Positions 35,300 to 44,367 of a stretch of DNA of 64,000 nucleotides are shown here, in pieces. The DNA lies in assembly GCA_044507625.1 (NCBI GenBank), contig JBIQJE010000003.1, positions 248,001 through 312,000 of the forward strand. The letters are read 5' to 3'. The stretch's first letter is position 1. Each line of letters begins with the position of its first letter. Source of the stretch: Hyphomicrobium_A sp044507625. Lineage in GTDB: Bacteria > Pseudomonadota > Alphaproteobacteria > Rhizobiales > Hyphomicrobiaceae. The notes below the pieces were generated by a model. It made no database searches, had not been told where the DNA came from, and worked only from the letters and a program-made list of their open reading frames with translations. A program made the position numbers and the translations under genes.

Positions 35300-36805
35300 T
35301 CAGCGTTTGCTGACCACACGCCACCCCAGCCACGCACCGCTCACCGAGATGACGATCCCCAACAGCGATAGCAGCCAAATGAGCAATGTCCGCAACCGAG
35401 GGTGATCGAGGAGCCAAGGCAGATCGTACTGGTGCACGAGATTGAATAGCCACCGGTACGCACGGTCCGCGCGGCTCTGCGCCCCGACGATGCGCCCCGT
35501 CGTAAGGTCGACCATCAGCCACGTCTCGGCCGGATCGTCGAACACGACGCGGAGAGCCGGCAGTGGCCGCTTTGCATGGTGCGAATACCAGTAGACGTCC
35601 GGCGTATCGAGACGTTCGACGCGCGCGACCTTGGCGCCCTCCAGCACATATCCAGCCGCCCGCACGAGCGCGTTCTCGGAGAATGCCGGTTGCCGCGCGC
35701 CCATGCCATCGAAGGCAGTGTTGGTTCGCCCGTTGCTCACGGTGACGAAGGGAATATCGCGCACCCACGAAAACACGATCTCTCTCGACGGTGTCGAGGC
35801 CAGCTCGCGCAGCGTCCCCAACGAGACGTCGTATTTCGGCGCACCCGCCGAATAGTAGCGGCCAAGATCGTCAGGGCCGATCGTCAGCGCGGCGAAGACA
35901 CCGAGAGACGATACGGAAAGCCATCCGCTCCCCAGCCACGCCACCACGCACACCCCGCCGGCAAGCCCCGACAGGTGGTGCCACCGGAGCCACCCGCGAT
36001 AGGGTGAGAAGCGCCCCGCAGCGTACGAGCCCCGCAGTCTCGTGCGCCAGATGCCGATCCCAATGCCGATAATCGCGCCGATCGCCGCGGCGCCGGACGT
36101 CCACTGGACTGTTCTCGTCCACGCCTGCGGGTTCGTGCGCAGCGGCGCGAAGTAGAACCAGTGCGGCACCGCGCCGAGAAAATTCCAGAAGCGCTCCTGC
36201 GCAGTGGTCTCCTGCACGATCTCGCCGGTCTTGGAGGAGACGTACAGCTGCGTGCCGCGCCCGTCGTCCAGCGCGAAGAGATACAACGGGCGGTGGGGTG
36301 TGATCAGGCTGGAGACGGTCCACTGGTCGACCCCCGCCTGCCCCAGGTAGCCGACCGGCGTCTGCGCGAACGTTTCGCGAAGGCGCCTTTCCGCGTCGCC
36401 GTGGCCGACGTGCGATATGACGCGCCCGTCATAGGCTGACACGGATGTGGGGCGTCCGAAATCGACAATGCGATAGACCGGTTCTGCCCCGAACATCTCC
36501 AAGCGGAACACGGTTGGCGGACGCGTCAGCGCCGCCTTGGCGAGTGCTTCCCCGGGGGCGACATTCAGCTTTTCGGCATCGATCACCCTCAGGGTCGCCG
36601 CACGTTCCTCGTCCCGCCACGACGGAAAGGGCACGTGCAGCATGACGAGGCCGGAGACGAACCACATCGCGCACAACAGGCAGGTGAGAATACCGAGCCA
36701 GCGATGCGTCCATGCCAGGGAGCGCCACAGCAGGCGGTTGAGAGAATAGGTCAAGGTTCTCAACTCACCCCTGTGGCGCCGCCTATGATCCGCAGGATGA
36801 CCCAT
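35300..36805 (-). CDS. PepSY-domain transmembrane protein (possible reductase)
   Basis: A 501-residue PepSY-TM family protein with four main helices: one near the start (AWTHRWLGILTCLLCAMWFV), two in the middle and one at the end (LLIWLLSLLGIVISVSGAWL). Periplasmic PepSY repeats lie between, and conserved His pairs in the helices could hold heme. Relatives next to siderophore receptors (FoxB-like) are thought to help release iron by reduction. It starts eight bases after the TonB receptor and so shares its cobalamin riboswitch. The ATG at 36805 has a poor ribosome site; a TTG at 36754 after AGGGGTGAG is an alternative. Confidence 0.8.
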   Translation of the reverse strand: MGHPADHRRRHRGELRTLTYSLNRLLWRSLAWTHRWLGILTCLLCAMWFVSGLVMLHVPFPSWRDEERAATLRVIDAEKLNVAPGEALAKAALTRPPTVFRLEMFGAEPVYRIVDFGRPTSVSAYDGRVISHVGHGDAERRLRETFAQTPVGYLGQAGVDQWTVSSLITPHRPLYLFALDDGRGTQLYVSSKTGEIVQETTAQERFWNFLGAVPHWFYFAPLRTNPQAWTRTVQWTSGAAAIGAIIGIGIGIWRTRLRGSYAAGRFSPYRGWLRWHHLSGLAGGVCVVAWLGSGWLSVSSLGVFAALTIGPDDLGRYYSAGAPKYDVSLGTLRELASTPSREIVFSWVRDIPFVTVSNGRTNTAFDGMGARQPAFSENALVRAAGYVLEGAKVARVERLDTPDVYWYSHHAKRPLPALRVVFDDPAETWLMVDLTTGRIVGAQSRADRAYRWLFNLVHQYDLPWLLDHPRLRTLLIWLLSLLGIVISVSGAWLGWRVVSKR

Positions 36806-36813
36806 CTCGCGGG

Positions 36814-39243
36814 TCAGAACCTGTAGCCGAGTGAAAGCTCAAACGTGCGCGGAGGCGCGACGTACGCCTGGATATCGTTGTTTTCGCTGACATCCGGGTA
36901 AGTGCGCAGATACTGAGCGTACGTACGGTCGAATATGTTCTTCACCCGGAAGTCGAGCGTAACGGCAGATGTCGGCTTCCACTGCAACGCGGTGTTATAG
37001 ACAGTGTAAGCTGGCCGCTCGACGGTATTGGCGAAATTCTCGAACGCCGCGCCGACGTATTGAGCGCCTGCACCTACCTGCCAGTCGGGCGCAAACGCCC
37101 ACGTCAGCCAGATGTTCGCCGTCTGCTTGGGAATGAGCACCGGGCGCTTGCCCGAATAGTTGTTCATCTCGAGCGTGTTGAAATCGAAGTATTGGAACTC
37201 GTCGTAGTTTGCGTCGACCAGCGCTCCGTTCGCGTCGACGCGCCAGCCGCCCCCGAGCTCCGCGCCGAATGTCGCCTCGATGCCCCGCGATGATTGCTGT
37301 CCGATCTGCTGCAGCTTCGTCTCGATCGTGAATGTATTCCAGTCGATACTGGTATTGCGAATGAGCAGATCATTCTTGACGATGTCGTATGCGGCGAGCG
37401 ACCACTCGACCGCACCGCCAAAGAGCGATTGCTTCACGCCCACTTCATACTGGCGGCCAGAGGTCTGCTTGAGGTTCGAGATATCTTTCGTGTAGTCGAG
37501 CTGCGGCACATCGATGGGATCAGAGCCCACAGCGTACTGACCGTAAAACGCCAGTCCCGGAAGTGGTGTCACCACGACGCCGGTACGCCAGTTGAACGAA
37601 TTGAAGTTTCGCTCGAAGTCATTGCCGGGATCTTGCAGATCGTCCCGGCTGATCGTCGTAGTGTCCCAGCGGGCGCCGCCGACGAACGTGACGTAGCGGT
37701 TCAGGATCAGGCGGTCTTCGACGAAGAACGAGCGCTGAAACAGCTCCGAATCGAAGAGCGGCGCCAGCGCGTTGGGATTGGGAAAATAACCTGGATTGGG
37801 ATTGTAGGGATCGACGCTCGGGATCGTCATTCCGAACGGCACGCTATAGTAGCTGTAATCGAACTTGCCCCTGTTGACGTCGAAGCCGACAACGGCTTCG
37901 TTCCCCACGCCGAAGAACTGGCTGCGCACCGTGGCGTCCAGCCGGTTACCGATCTGGTTCTGCCCCTGTAGAATATGCAGGGCCGTCGAGCGCTTGATCA
38001 CCTCCGGATGGCTCGCGGTATCCCAGGTGTAATCCTCGACATTACGAAACTCGCGGCGGCTCTCGAGCCTGTAGGCAACGTTCCGCACAGTCACGCCGTC
38101 CGTCGCATGCCACTCGGTCTTGAATTGCGTCCACTCGTCACGAAACTCGGCAAGCGCGTCGGCGAAGTTGTAGTTCTTGCCCTTGATGCTCTTGTCGAAA
38201 ACACCGTCGCGATAGGGAATGCCGAAATACTTCATCGGCTCGCGATCCGAGTGATCATGCGAGATCGAGAACACCAGATCGTCCGAGGCCTGGACGCGAA
38301 CAGCACCCGAGATGCCGAGGTTCTCAGAGTCGCCATTATCGACCCAGCCGTCGGATGCATCCTTGGTCACGTTCAAACGGTACGCCACGGCATCGGTCAC
38401 GGGGCCGCCACTATCGAGTGACACGCGCCGCGTCATGTTGCTGTCGAAGAAAATCTGCGCTTCGTTGAACTGCGCGTTCGTAATCGGCTTCTTCGGAATG
38501 ATGTTGATCACGCCGCCGATGGCGCCATCGCCATAGAGGACCGACGCCGGCCCGTGCAGGACCTCAATGCGCTCCACCGACCACATATTGAACGGAAATG
38601 TCGACGAGCCGCCGCGACCGGGATAGAGCCGCGTCCCATCATATAGGCGTGCCACCGATCCGTTGCCGAAGAAACCGCGCGCCGCGAAGGACGTGCCGAG
38701 CACCGGTATCGCTACGCTGGTGACGCCGGGCGCATTCTGGGTGACCGCCTCTACGATGTCGCCCTGGCCCCGCTCACGCGCTGTGGCGCCGGATATGATG
38801 TCGACGCCGGCAGGCGTCTGCAGCGGCGTCATGTTGAGCCGGCTGCCGGTCGTGTTCGGCACGTCGAGATTGGGGCCGGGGCCCGGATCCGCGTACAGCG
38901 GAGAAGAGCTCGATTCAGCCGTTGCGGCAGCGCTCACCGGTTGTTGGGATGGCTGCGGCGTGGGAGCTGACGCCGCTACCGGTGCAGAAGATGTCTTCTT
39001 CGCTACGGCTTTCTTTGCAGGCTTGCTGGGCGCCTCGACCACCACGGGAGGAAGGGGTTCAGGTTCCGCCGGCGCCGCGGATTGCGCCAAGACACTACAG
39101 CTGGCAGTCGCCAGCGCTCCACACCAGGCAACGGCACGCACCGATACGGCCGATACCGAAACACGATCACCCGACACCCGAAAAGACACGGCAGTAAATC
39201 CCCCTTTGCGCGTTCGTAAGCGTTGGGGGAAGCCCGACAGCAC
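36814..39243 (-). CDS. TonB-dependent siderophore-type receptor under cobalamin riboswitch
   Basis: An 809-residue outer-membrane receptor with a signal peptide ending CGALATASCSVLAQ, a TonB-box-like LPPVVVEA, a Lys/Ala/Pro linker, a plug (LNMTPLQTPAGVDIISGATA; ERIEVLHGPASVLYGDGAIG) and a barrel ending LSLGYRF. Plug and length match siderophore receptors more than the 600-residue BtuB. A GTG at 39189, eight bases after GGGGGA, is a better start by ribosome site and removes 18 doubtful residues. The upstream cobalamin riboswitch points to corrinoid or cobalt-related uptake instead of, or besides, iron. Confidence 0.88.
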   Translation of the reverse strand: MLSGFPQRLRTRKGGFTAVSFRVSGDRVSVSAVSVRAVAWCGALATASCSVLAQSAAPAEPEPLPPVVVEAPSKPAKKAVAKKTSSAPVAASAPTPQPSQQPVSAAATAESSSSPLYADPGPGPNLDVPNTTGSRLNMTPLQTPAGVDIISGATARERGQGDIVEAVTQNAPGVTSVAIPVLGTSFAARGFFGNGSVARLYDGTRLYPGRGGSSTFPFNMWSVERIEVLHGPASVLYGDGAIGGVINIIPKKPITNAQFNEAQIFFDSNMTRRVSLDSGGPVTDAVAYRLNVTKDASDGWVDNGDSENLGISGAVRVQASDDLVFSISHDHSDREPMKYFGIPYRDGVFDKSIKGKNYNFADALAEFRDEWTQFKTEWHATDGVTVRNVAYRLESRREFRNVEDYTWDTASHPEVIKRSTALHILQGQNQIGNRLDATVRSQFFGVGNEAVVGFDVNRGKFDYSYYSVPFGMTIPSVDPYNPNPGYFPNPNALAPLFDSELFQRSFFVEDRLILNRYVTFVGGARWDTTTISRDDLQDPGNDFERNFNSFNWRTGVVVTPLPGLAFYGQYAVGSDPIDVPQLDYTKDISNLKQTSGRQYEVGVKQSLFGGAVEWSLAAYDIVKNDLLIRNTSIDWNTFTIETKLQQIGQQSSRGIEATFGAELGGGWRVDANGALVDANYDEFQYFDFNTLEMNNYSGKRPVLIPKQTANIWLTWAFAPDWQVGAGAQYVGAAFENFANTVERPAYTVYNTALQWKPTSAVTLDFRVKNIFDRTYAQYLRTYPDVSENNDIQAYVAPPRTFELSLGYRF

Positions 39244-39428
39244 GTAGACACTACGACGCCAAATACGCGCAACCGCGCACCCGGGCGCGTGCTGCCGCTT
39301 TTCGGCGCGACTGAATTCAATCTGTCAGTGTCGGGAAAGGACACCGTAGAATGACGACATGCCTGACGTAGCTCCCCTAAGGTTGCACATCAGTCGCCAC
39401 TACGGATTTCCGTTCTACCAAGGCATCC

Positions 39429-39452
39429 CGCAAGGCAGATGGGCGACTTGCG
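39429..39452 (-). promoter_or_regulatory. Hairpin after the cobalamin aptamer
   Basis: CGCAAG at 39429-39434 pairs with CTTGCG at 39447-39452, right after the B12 box on the minus strand. It may be part of the expression platform. No T-run follows, so control by translation or by Rho is as likely as intrinsic termination. Confidence 0.4.
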
Positions 39453-39640
39453 ATGGCAGGTCTCCTGGCTCACGGCTCAAGCGTCGCTCTCCGGCCTTCC
39501 CGGCGCAAACGCGCCAGTGGCACATGTGGAAAGTGACTTGCCGCTTACAGTTGCGGGAGCAGCCCCGGTTTCACACCTTGCGGTGTTCACCGTGTTCCCT
39601 TTTATTCGTCTGCACGCTCGAAAGTGCACAGACGAAACCG
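39450..39640 (-). ncRNA. Cobalamin riboswitch upstream of TonB receptor/PepSY operon
   Basis: Read on the minus strand, it has the conserved series of the cobalamin aptamer: AAAGGGAACACGGTG, then GGGGCTGCTCCCGCAACTGT, then AAGCGG, GCCACTGG and CGGGAAGGCCGG, ending with the B12 box GAGCCAGGAGACCTGCC (about 39454-39471). A GC-rich hairpin with CGTCTGTGCAC/GTGCAGACG arms (39608-39635) precedes it. The next gene on this strand is the receptor at 39243. Binding of adenosylcobalamin normally shuts expression off. Confidence 0.93.
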
Positions 39641-39779
39641 TCGCGCATCTAGAGCGCCCGAAAGGCATGACTAAGTCAACGGACAAACGTTGCTGACACA
39701 CGTTGTTGCTTCCGCAGATGCCAACCGGCAACACGTCACAGGGCTTGCGGGGAAGAGCGCCAGCCAAACGAAATACAAG

Positions 39780-39806
39780 CGGGGCACCCTCTTGAGGATG
39801 CCCCGT
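39780..39806 (-). terminator. Rho-independent terminator of metE
   Basis: On the minus strand GGGGCATCCTC pairs with the GGGTGCCCC side around a short loop, with one G-U pair, about 45 bases after the metE stop, followed by U-rich sequence (TTGTATTTCGTTT). It separates metE from the downstream riboswitch. Confidence 0.7.
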
Positions 39807-39850
39807 TCGTCTGGCGCATTCGTATGGCCCAAAAACGTGCGTGGCCCGCG

Positions 39851-42193
39851 CTACTGCGGGAGCTTCGCGCGCACTTCCGCTGCGGCCGCCACCATGTTCA
39901 CGAGTGCGGGGCGGACTTCATCCCATTTGCGGGTCTTGAGGCCGCAGTCCGGATTGACCCAGATCTGGTCGGGCGAAAGGTTGCGGCGCGCCTTCTGCAG
40001 CAGGTCGACCATCTCCGCTGTGCTCGGCACGCGCGGGGAATGAATGTCGTAGACACCCGGGCCGATCTCGTTCGGATAATGATAGTCGACGAAGGCGTCG
40101 AGCAGCTCCATCTTCGAGCGCGAGGTCTCGATTGAGATCACATCGGCATCCATGGCGCCGATAGCGTCGATGATGTCGTTGAACTCCGAGTAGCACATGT
40201 GAGTGTGGATCTGGGTTTCGTCCGCAACGCCCGAGGAGCAGATGCGGAAGCATTCCACCGCCCACTTGAGATAGTGTTTCCATTCGCTGCGGCGCAGAGG
40301 AAGACCTTCCCGCAAAGCCGCTTCATCGATCTGGATCATGGCGGCGCCGGCTTTTTCGAGATCGACGACCTCATCGCGGATAGCGAGCGCGATCTGCTTG
40401 CACGCTTCGCTGCGGGGAATGTCATCGCGCACGAACGACCAGTTGAGGATCGTCACCGGGCCGGTCAGCATGCCCTTCATCGGCTTTTTGGTGAGCGATT
40501 GCGCGTAGCGCCACCACTCGACGGTCATCGGCGCAGGACGTGCGACGTCACCGAACAGGATCGGCGGGCGCACGTAGCGCGAGCCATAGCTCTGTACCCA
40601 GGCGTGCTTGGTGAACGCGAAGCCCGCGAGCTGCTCGCCGAAGTACTGCACCATGTCGTTGCGCTCGAACTCGCCGTGGACGAGCACGTCGATGCCGATT
40701 TCCTCCTGCCAGCGCACGGCCGCTGCGGTCTCCTCGCGCAGGAACGTCACGTAGTCTTTGTCGGCAAGCTTGCCGCGCGCATGGGCCGCGCGCGCCTTGC
40801 GTACCTCATCGGTCTGCGGGAAGGAGCCGATGGTGGTGGTGGGGAAGCTGACGAGACCGAGGCGCTTACGTTGGGCTTCCCGTCGCGTTGCAAAATCGCT
40901 CTTGCGCCGGGCCATCTCCGCGGTCACGGCTTCCGCGCGCGCCTCGACCTTGGAATTGTGGATCTTGGGCGAAGATCGACGTGAAACGGCGGCGCGCATG
41001 GATTCTGTCAGTTCAGCCTTCACGCTATCGCGGCCACCGTTGAGCGCGCGGCCGATGACACTCAGCTCATCGAGCTTCTGCACGGCAAATGCGAGCCACG
41101 TCCGGAGGTCGGCATCGAGGTCCGTCTCGAGCTCCAGGTCGATTGGCGTGTGCAGCAACGAGCAGGAGGGGGCAATAAAGATTCGGTCGGCGCCGCGCGC
41201 TTTGACGACCGGCTCGATGCGGTCGAGAATCTCCGGCAGGTTGGCCCGCCACACGTTGCGCCCGTCGATTACGCCCAGCGACAGCACGAGGTTCTTCGGT
41301 GCCTTGGCGAGCACGGCGTCGAGCTGTTCGGGAGCGCGCGCCAGGTCGACGTGAAGACCGGCGACGGGGAGCGCGAGCGCCGTATCGAGATTGTCACCGT
41401 AAGCCGCGAAGTAGCTCGTCAGCAGAACCTTCAGCTGTGGCACCGCCTCCGCGAAGCGCCCGTACGCCGACTGCAGGGCAAACGACACGCGCTCGTCGAT
41501 ATCGAGCGCCAGGCATGGCTCGTCGAGCTGTACCCACTCAGCGCCCGCAGCATAGAGCTTCTGCAAGACCTCCACGTAGACGGAAATGAGCGCGGGGAGT
41601 AGCGAAAGCGTCTCGAAACCCGGCGTCTTCGACTTTGCGAGCGTCAGGAAAGTGACGGGGCCGAGCAGCACCGGGCGGGTGATGATGCCGAGCGCTTTCG
41701 CTTCCTCGAATTCATCGATCGGCTTCGTCGAGGCGAGAGAGAACATTTGCGTCTGATCGAGCTCTGGCACCATGAAGTGGTAGTTTGTATCGAACCACTT
41801 CGTCATTTCCTGCGCGGGAACGCCCGTGCCGCCATGATCATGGCCGCAGCCGAGATACGGATGCTCGACCTCGCCGAAGGTCTGGCTGCCGCGCGCCATG
41901 GCGAAATAGGTCTCGAGGGAAGGCGCGCCTTTCACCACGCCATAGATGCGCGGAACCGCCCCGACCATGACGCTGGTATCGAGGACGTGATCATAGAGTG
42001 AGAAGTCGTTGCTGGGGATGTGGGCAATGCCGGCATCGCGCTGGCGTTTCCAATTGGCGGCGCGCAGGCCGGCCGCGCAGTCCAGCAGCGTCTTTTCGTC
42101 TGACTGCCCTGACCAATAGCTCTCCAGCGCCTTCTTCAGCTCGCGCTTGGCGCCAATGCGGGGAAATCCGAGGTTTGTTACGATAACGGACAT
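39851..42193 (-). CDS. metE: Cobalamin-independent methionine synthase
   Basis: A 780-residue MetE that transfers methyl from methyltetrahydrofolate-triglutamate to homocysteine with a zinc-bound thiolate and no B12. The N-terminal half begins MSVIVTNLGFPRIGAKRELK and the C-terminal catalytic half contains FPTTTIGSFPQTDEVRKAR and the Zn-site region THMCYSEFNDI. I start at 42193 (GAGAGG ribosome site), dropping 11 upstream residues. The gene is preceded by a thioesterase on the same strand with a 66-base gap that has no room for a B12 riboswitch. Confidence 0.95.
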   Translation of the reverse strand: MSVIVTNLGFPRIGAKRELKKALESYWSGQSDEKTLLDCAAGLRAANWKRQRDAGIAHIPSNDFSLYDHVLDTSVMVGAVPRIYGVVKGAPSLETYFAMARGSQTFGEVEHPYLGCGHDHGGTGVPAQEMTKWFDTNYHFMVPELDQTQMFSLASTKPIDEFEEAKALGIITRPVLLGPVTFLTLAKSKTPGFETLSLLPALISVYVEVLQKLYAAGAEWVQLDEPCLALDIDERVSFALQSAYGRFAEAVPQLKVLLTSYFAAYGDNLDTALALPVAGLHVDLARAPEQLDAVLAKAPKNLVLSLGVIDGRNVWRANLPEILDRIEPVVKARGADRIFIAPSCSLLHTPIDLELETDLDADLRTWLAFAVQKLDELSVIGRALNGGRDSVKAELTESMRAAVSRRSSPKIHNSKVEARAEAVTAEMARRKSDFATRREAQRKRLGLVSFPTTTIGSFPQTDEVRKARAAHARGKLADKDYVTFLREETAAAVRWQEEIGIDVLVHGEFERNDMVQYFGEQLAGFAFTKHAWVQSYGSRYVRPPILFGDVARPAPMTVEWWRYAQSLTKKPMKGMLTGPVTILNWSFVRDDIPRSEACKQIALAIRDEVVDLEKAGAAMIQIDEAALREGLPLRRSEWKHYLKWAVECFRICSSGVADETQIHTHMCYSEFNDIIDAIGAMDADVISIETSRSKMELLDAFVDYHYPNEIGPGVYDIHSPRVPSTAEMVDLLQKARRNLSPDQIWVNPDCGLKTRKWDEVRPALVNMVAAAAEVRAKLPQ

Positions 42194-42259
42194 GGGGCCT
42201 CTCTTGGCACGCAGGCGCGCCGGCAATGTGCTTGAAACTTTAAGATGGGGACGGTGGTG

Positions 42260-42667
42260 TCAGACCGGCAGTGGCGTTTCGGCATCCTCGATCTTGCGGA
42301 TCGGGGTCGGATGGCCATCATCATCCACGGCGACCATCTCGAAGCGCCCGCGCATCGCCAGCTTGCGCTCGCGCGTGCGCATCGTCTCGGAGATGACGTC
42401 GACCTTGACCGTCATCGAAGTGCGCCCGATGCGCTCGACGCAGGCGGTCAGCTCCACGAGCTGGCCGACCGGAACGGGAAGATGGAAGTCGACCTTGTCC
42501 GACGAGGCCATCACGACGTTTGCGCCCGCCCGGCGCGCGGCGGCAATCGCCGCCGCCTTGCTCATCAGGTTGAGCGCCGTCCCGCCGAACAGGGTGCCGT
42601 AGTGGTTCGCCTGCTCGGGAAAGACGATTTCGACAAAGCGCGTCACGTTGGGATCGACCGCGTCCAT
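42260..42667 (-). CDS. Acyl-CoA thioesterase, hotdog fold (YciA/BACH type)
   Basis: A 135-residue single hotdog-domain protein with the family pattern N-H-Y-G-T-L-F-G-G (Asn and Gly loop, helix start) and the later segment VMASSDKVDFHLPVPVGQLV. Such enzymes hydrolyse acyl-CoA to free acid and CoA. The chain-length preference cannot be read from sequence. It lies four bases after the 82-residue gene and before metE. Confidence 0.85.
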   Translation of the reverse strand: MDAVDPNVTRFVEIVFPEQANHYGTLFGGTALNLMSKAAAIAAARRAGANVVMASSDKVDFHLPVPVGQLVELTACVERIGRTSMTVKVDVISETMRTRERKLAMRGRFEMVAVDDDGHPTPIRKIEDAETPLPV

Positions 42668-42671
42668 CGTC

Positions 42672-42920
42672 TCAATCCTTATCGTCGTCGTGCTCGGCCA
42701 TGCGAATGATCGGCACCATCTGGTCGCCCCATTGTCCGGTTCCGTTGTGAATGCGGGACCGGCGCATTAGCTCGACCGTGGCACCCGCCTTCACCGCCGC
42801 CTCGATCTGCTCGTTGAGGCGGTGCAAGGTATCGGCGACGCGGCGTATGAGAAGCTCCACCTCGTGCCGCTGGCCCGGGCCGCCGAATGGCTCGCCCATG
42901 GGAATGACGTCCGCAGACAT
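42672..42920 (-). CDS. Small hypothetical protein between aceA and thioesterase
   Basis: An 82-residue polar protein starting MSADVIPMGEPFGGPGQRHE with an amphipathic helical core (LLIRRVADTLHRLNEQIEAA) and an acidic tail EHDDDKD. No known domain. The ATG at 42920 follows aceA by 25 bases, and the thioesterase follows after four bases, so it is probably expressed with them. It could be a small coiled-coil regulator, but nothing shows this directly. Confidence 0.6.
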   Translation of the reverse strand: MSADVIPMGEPFGGPGQRHEVELLIRRVADTLHRLNEQIEAAVKAGATVELMRRSRIHNGTGQWGDQMVPIIRMAEHDDDKD

Positions 42921-42945
42921 GGCAGTATCCTTTGTGGTGACGGGC

Positions 42946-44235
42946 CTATTCAGCGGCGGGACGAAACTGCGCCGTTTCGGTTGATTCCGACATTGCGGTC
43001 GTGGATGAGACACCGCCCGTGATGGCGAGCGACACGGCGTCGAAGTATCCGGTACCGACCTCGCGCTGGTGACGCGTGGCGGTGTAACCGTTCGCCTCGC
43101 TGGCGAATTCGGCCTGCTGCAGCTCCGAATAGGCCGCCATCCCACGATCGCGATAGCCGCGCGCCAGCTCGAACATGCCGTGATTGAGCTGATGGAAGCC
43201 GGCGAGTGTGACGAACTGGAACTTGTAGCCCATCGCGCCGATCTCGCGCTGGAAGCGGGCGATGCTGTCGGCATCGAGCTTCGCTTGCCAGTTGAACGAC
43301 GGCGAGCAGTTGTAGGCCAGCATCTTGCCCGGATACCTGGCGTGCACGGCTTCGGCGAAGCGACGTGCGTCGTCGAGGTTCGGGGTCGACGTCTCCCACC
43401 ACAGAAGGTCCGCGTAGGGCGCGTAGGCGAGGCCGCGGGCGATGCACGCGTCAACGCCGCTGCGCAGGGTGTAGAAGCCTTCCGGTGTGCGCTCCCCGGC
43501 GACGATCAACGGGCGGTCGCGCTCGTCGATGTCCGAGGTGATGAGCTTGGCGGATTCGGCGTCAGTGCGGGCGACGATGAGAGTTGGCACACCCATCACA
43601 TCAGCAGCGAGCCGCGCGGCGACGAGATTGCGGATGTGCGCGGCGGTTGGAATCAGCACTTTGCCGCCGAGGTGGCCGCACTTCTTTTCCGACGCGAGCT
43701 GGTCCTCGAAGTGAACGCCGGCGACGCCCGCCTCGATGTAGGCCTTCATGATCTCGAAGGAATTGAGCGGGCCACCGAAGCCGGCCTCCGCATCGGCCAC
43801 GATGGGCGCGAACCAGGTATCGACGCTTTTCTTGCCTTCCGAGTGCTCGATCTGATCGGCGCGCTGCAGCGTGCGGTTGATACGGCGGGCAAGCTCCGGA
43901 CCGGCATTCGCGGGATAGAGGCTCTGGTCGGGGTACATCGCAGAAGCGGTATTCGCATCGGCGGCGACCTGCCAGCCGGAGAGATAGATCGCCTTCAGGC
44001 CTGCGCGCACCATCTGCATCGCCTGATTGCCGGTGACGGCGCCGAGCGCATGCACATAAGGCTCCGAATGGAGCAATTGCCACAAACGCTCGGCGCCATG
44101 CTCAGCGATCGTGTGGCGAACCGGCAGGGAGCCACGCAAACGCTTCACATCGGCAACGGAGTAGGGACGCTCAATGCCATCGAAGCGCCCCTTCGGTGCG
44201 GTGGGCAGCAGGTCATTGAAGTCGGCGTTAGCCAT
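42946..44235 (-). CDS. aceA: Isocitrate lyase
   Basis: A 429-residue enzyme that splits isocitrate into glyoxylate and succinate for the glyoxylate shunt, needed for growth on C2 compounds. The catalytic loop KKCGHLGGK (Cys186) and the magnesium-binding region (PIVADAEAGFGGPLN) are intact. The ATG at 44235 gives MANADFNDLLPTAP; an upstream in-frame start adds seven residues. It is divergent from an ScfR/RamB-type regulator, which in other bacteria controls acetate genes. Confidence 0.95.
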   Translation of the reverse strand: MANADFNDLLPTAPKGRFDGIERPYSVADVKRLRGSLPVRHTIAEHGAERLWQLLHSEPYVHALGAVTGNQAMQMVRAGLKAIYLSGWQVAADANTASAMYPDQSLYPANAGPELARRINRTLQRADQIEHSEGKKSVDTWFAPIVADAEAGFGGPLNSFEIMKAYIEAGVAGVHFEDQLASEKKCGHLGGKVLIPTAAHIRNLVAARLAADVMGVPTLIVARTDAESAKLITSDIDERDRPLIVAGERTPEGFYTLRSGVDACIARGLAYAPYADLLWWETSTPNLDDARRFAEAVHARYPGKMLAYNCSPSFNWQAKLDADSIARFQREIGAMGYKFQFVTLAGFHQLNHGMFELARGYRDRGMAAYSELQQAEFASEANGYTATRHQREVGTGYFDAVSLAITGGVSSTTAMSESTETAQFRPAAE

Positions 44236-44367
44236 CGTCGCGATCCCTCTTGTCAAAGACTGATCTTCGCATTATGCGCAACGGGGAAACAGGCGAAACG
44301 CCTGAAATTGCGGATGTTTGTGAAGCACTTCGCAGCGCATTGCGAATCTTGCAAATCGGATGTTGCG
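44236..44367. promoter_or_regulatory. Divergent control region of aceA and the ScfR-type regulator
   Basis: Contains a palindrome CAGGCG-AAA-CGCCTG (44290-44304) and repeated TTGC half-sites, including TCTTGCAAAT near 44348, which resembles the TTTGCAAA core of RamB sites. These are candidates for autoregulation and control of aceA. Confidence 0.45.

Noticed and set aside
42921..43454. Long upstream extension of the 82-residue protein
   Set aside because: It runs antisense-free but out of frame through aceA; codon use there belongs to aceA.
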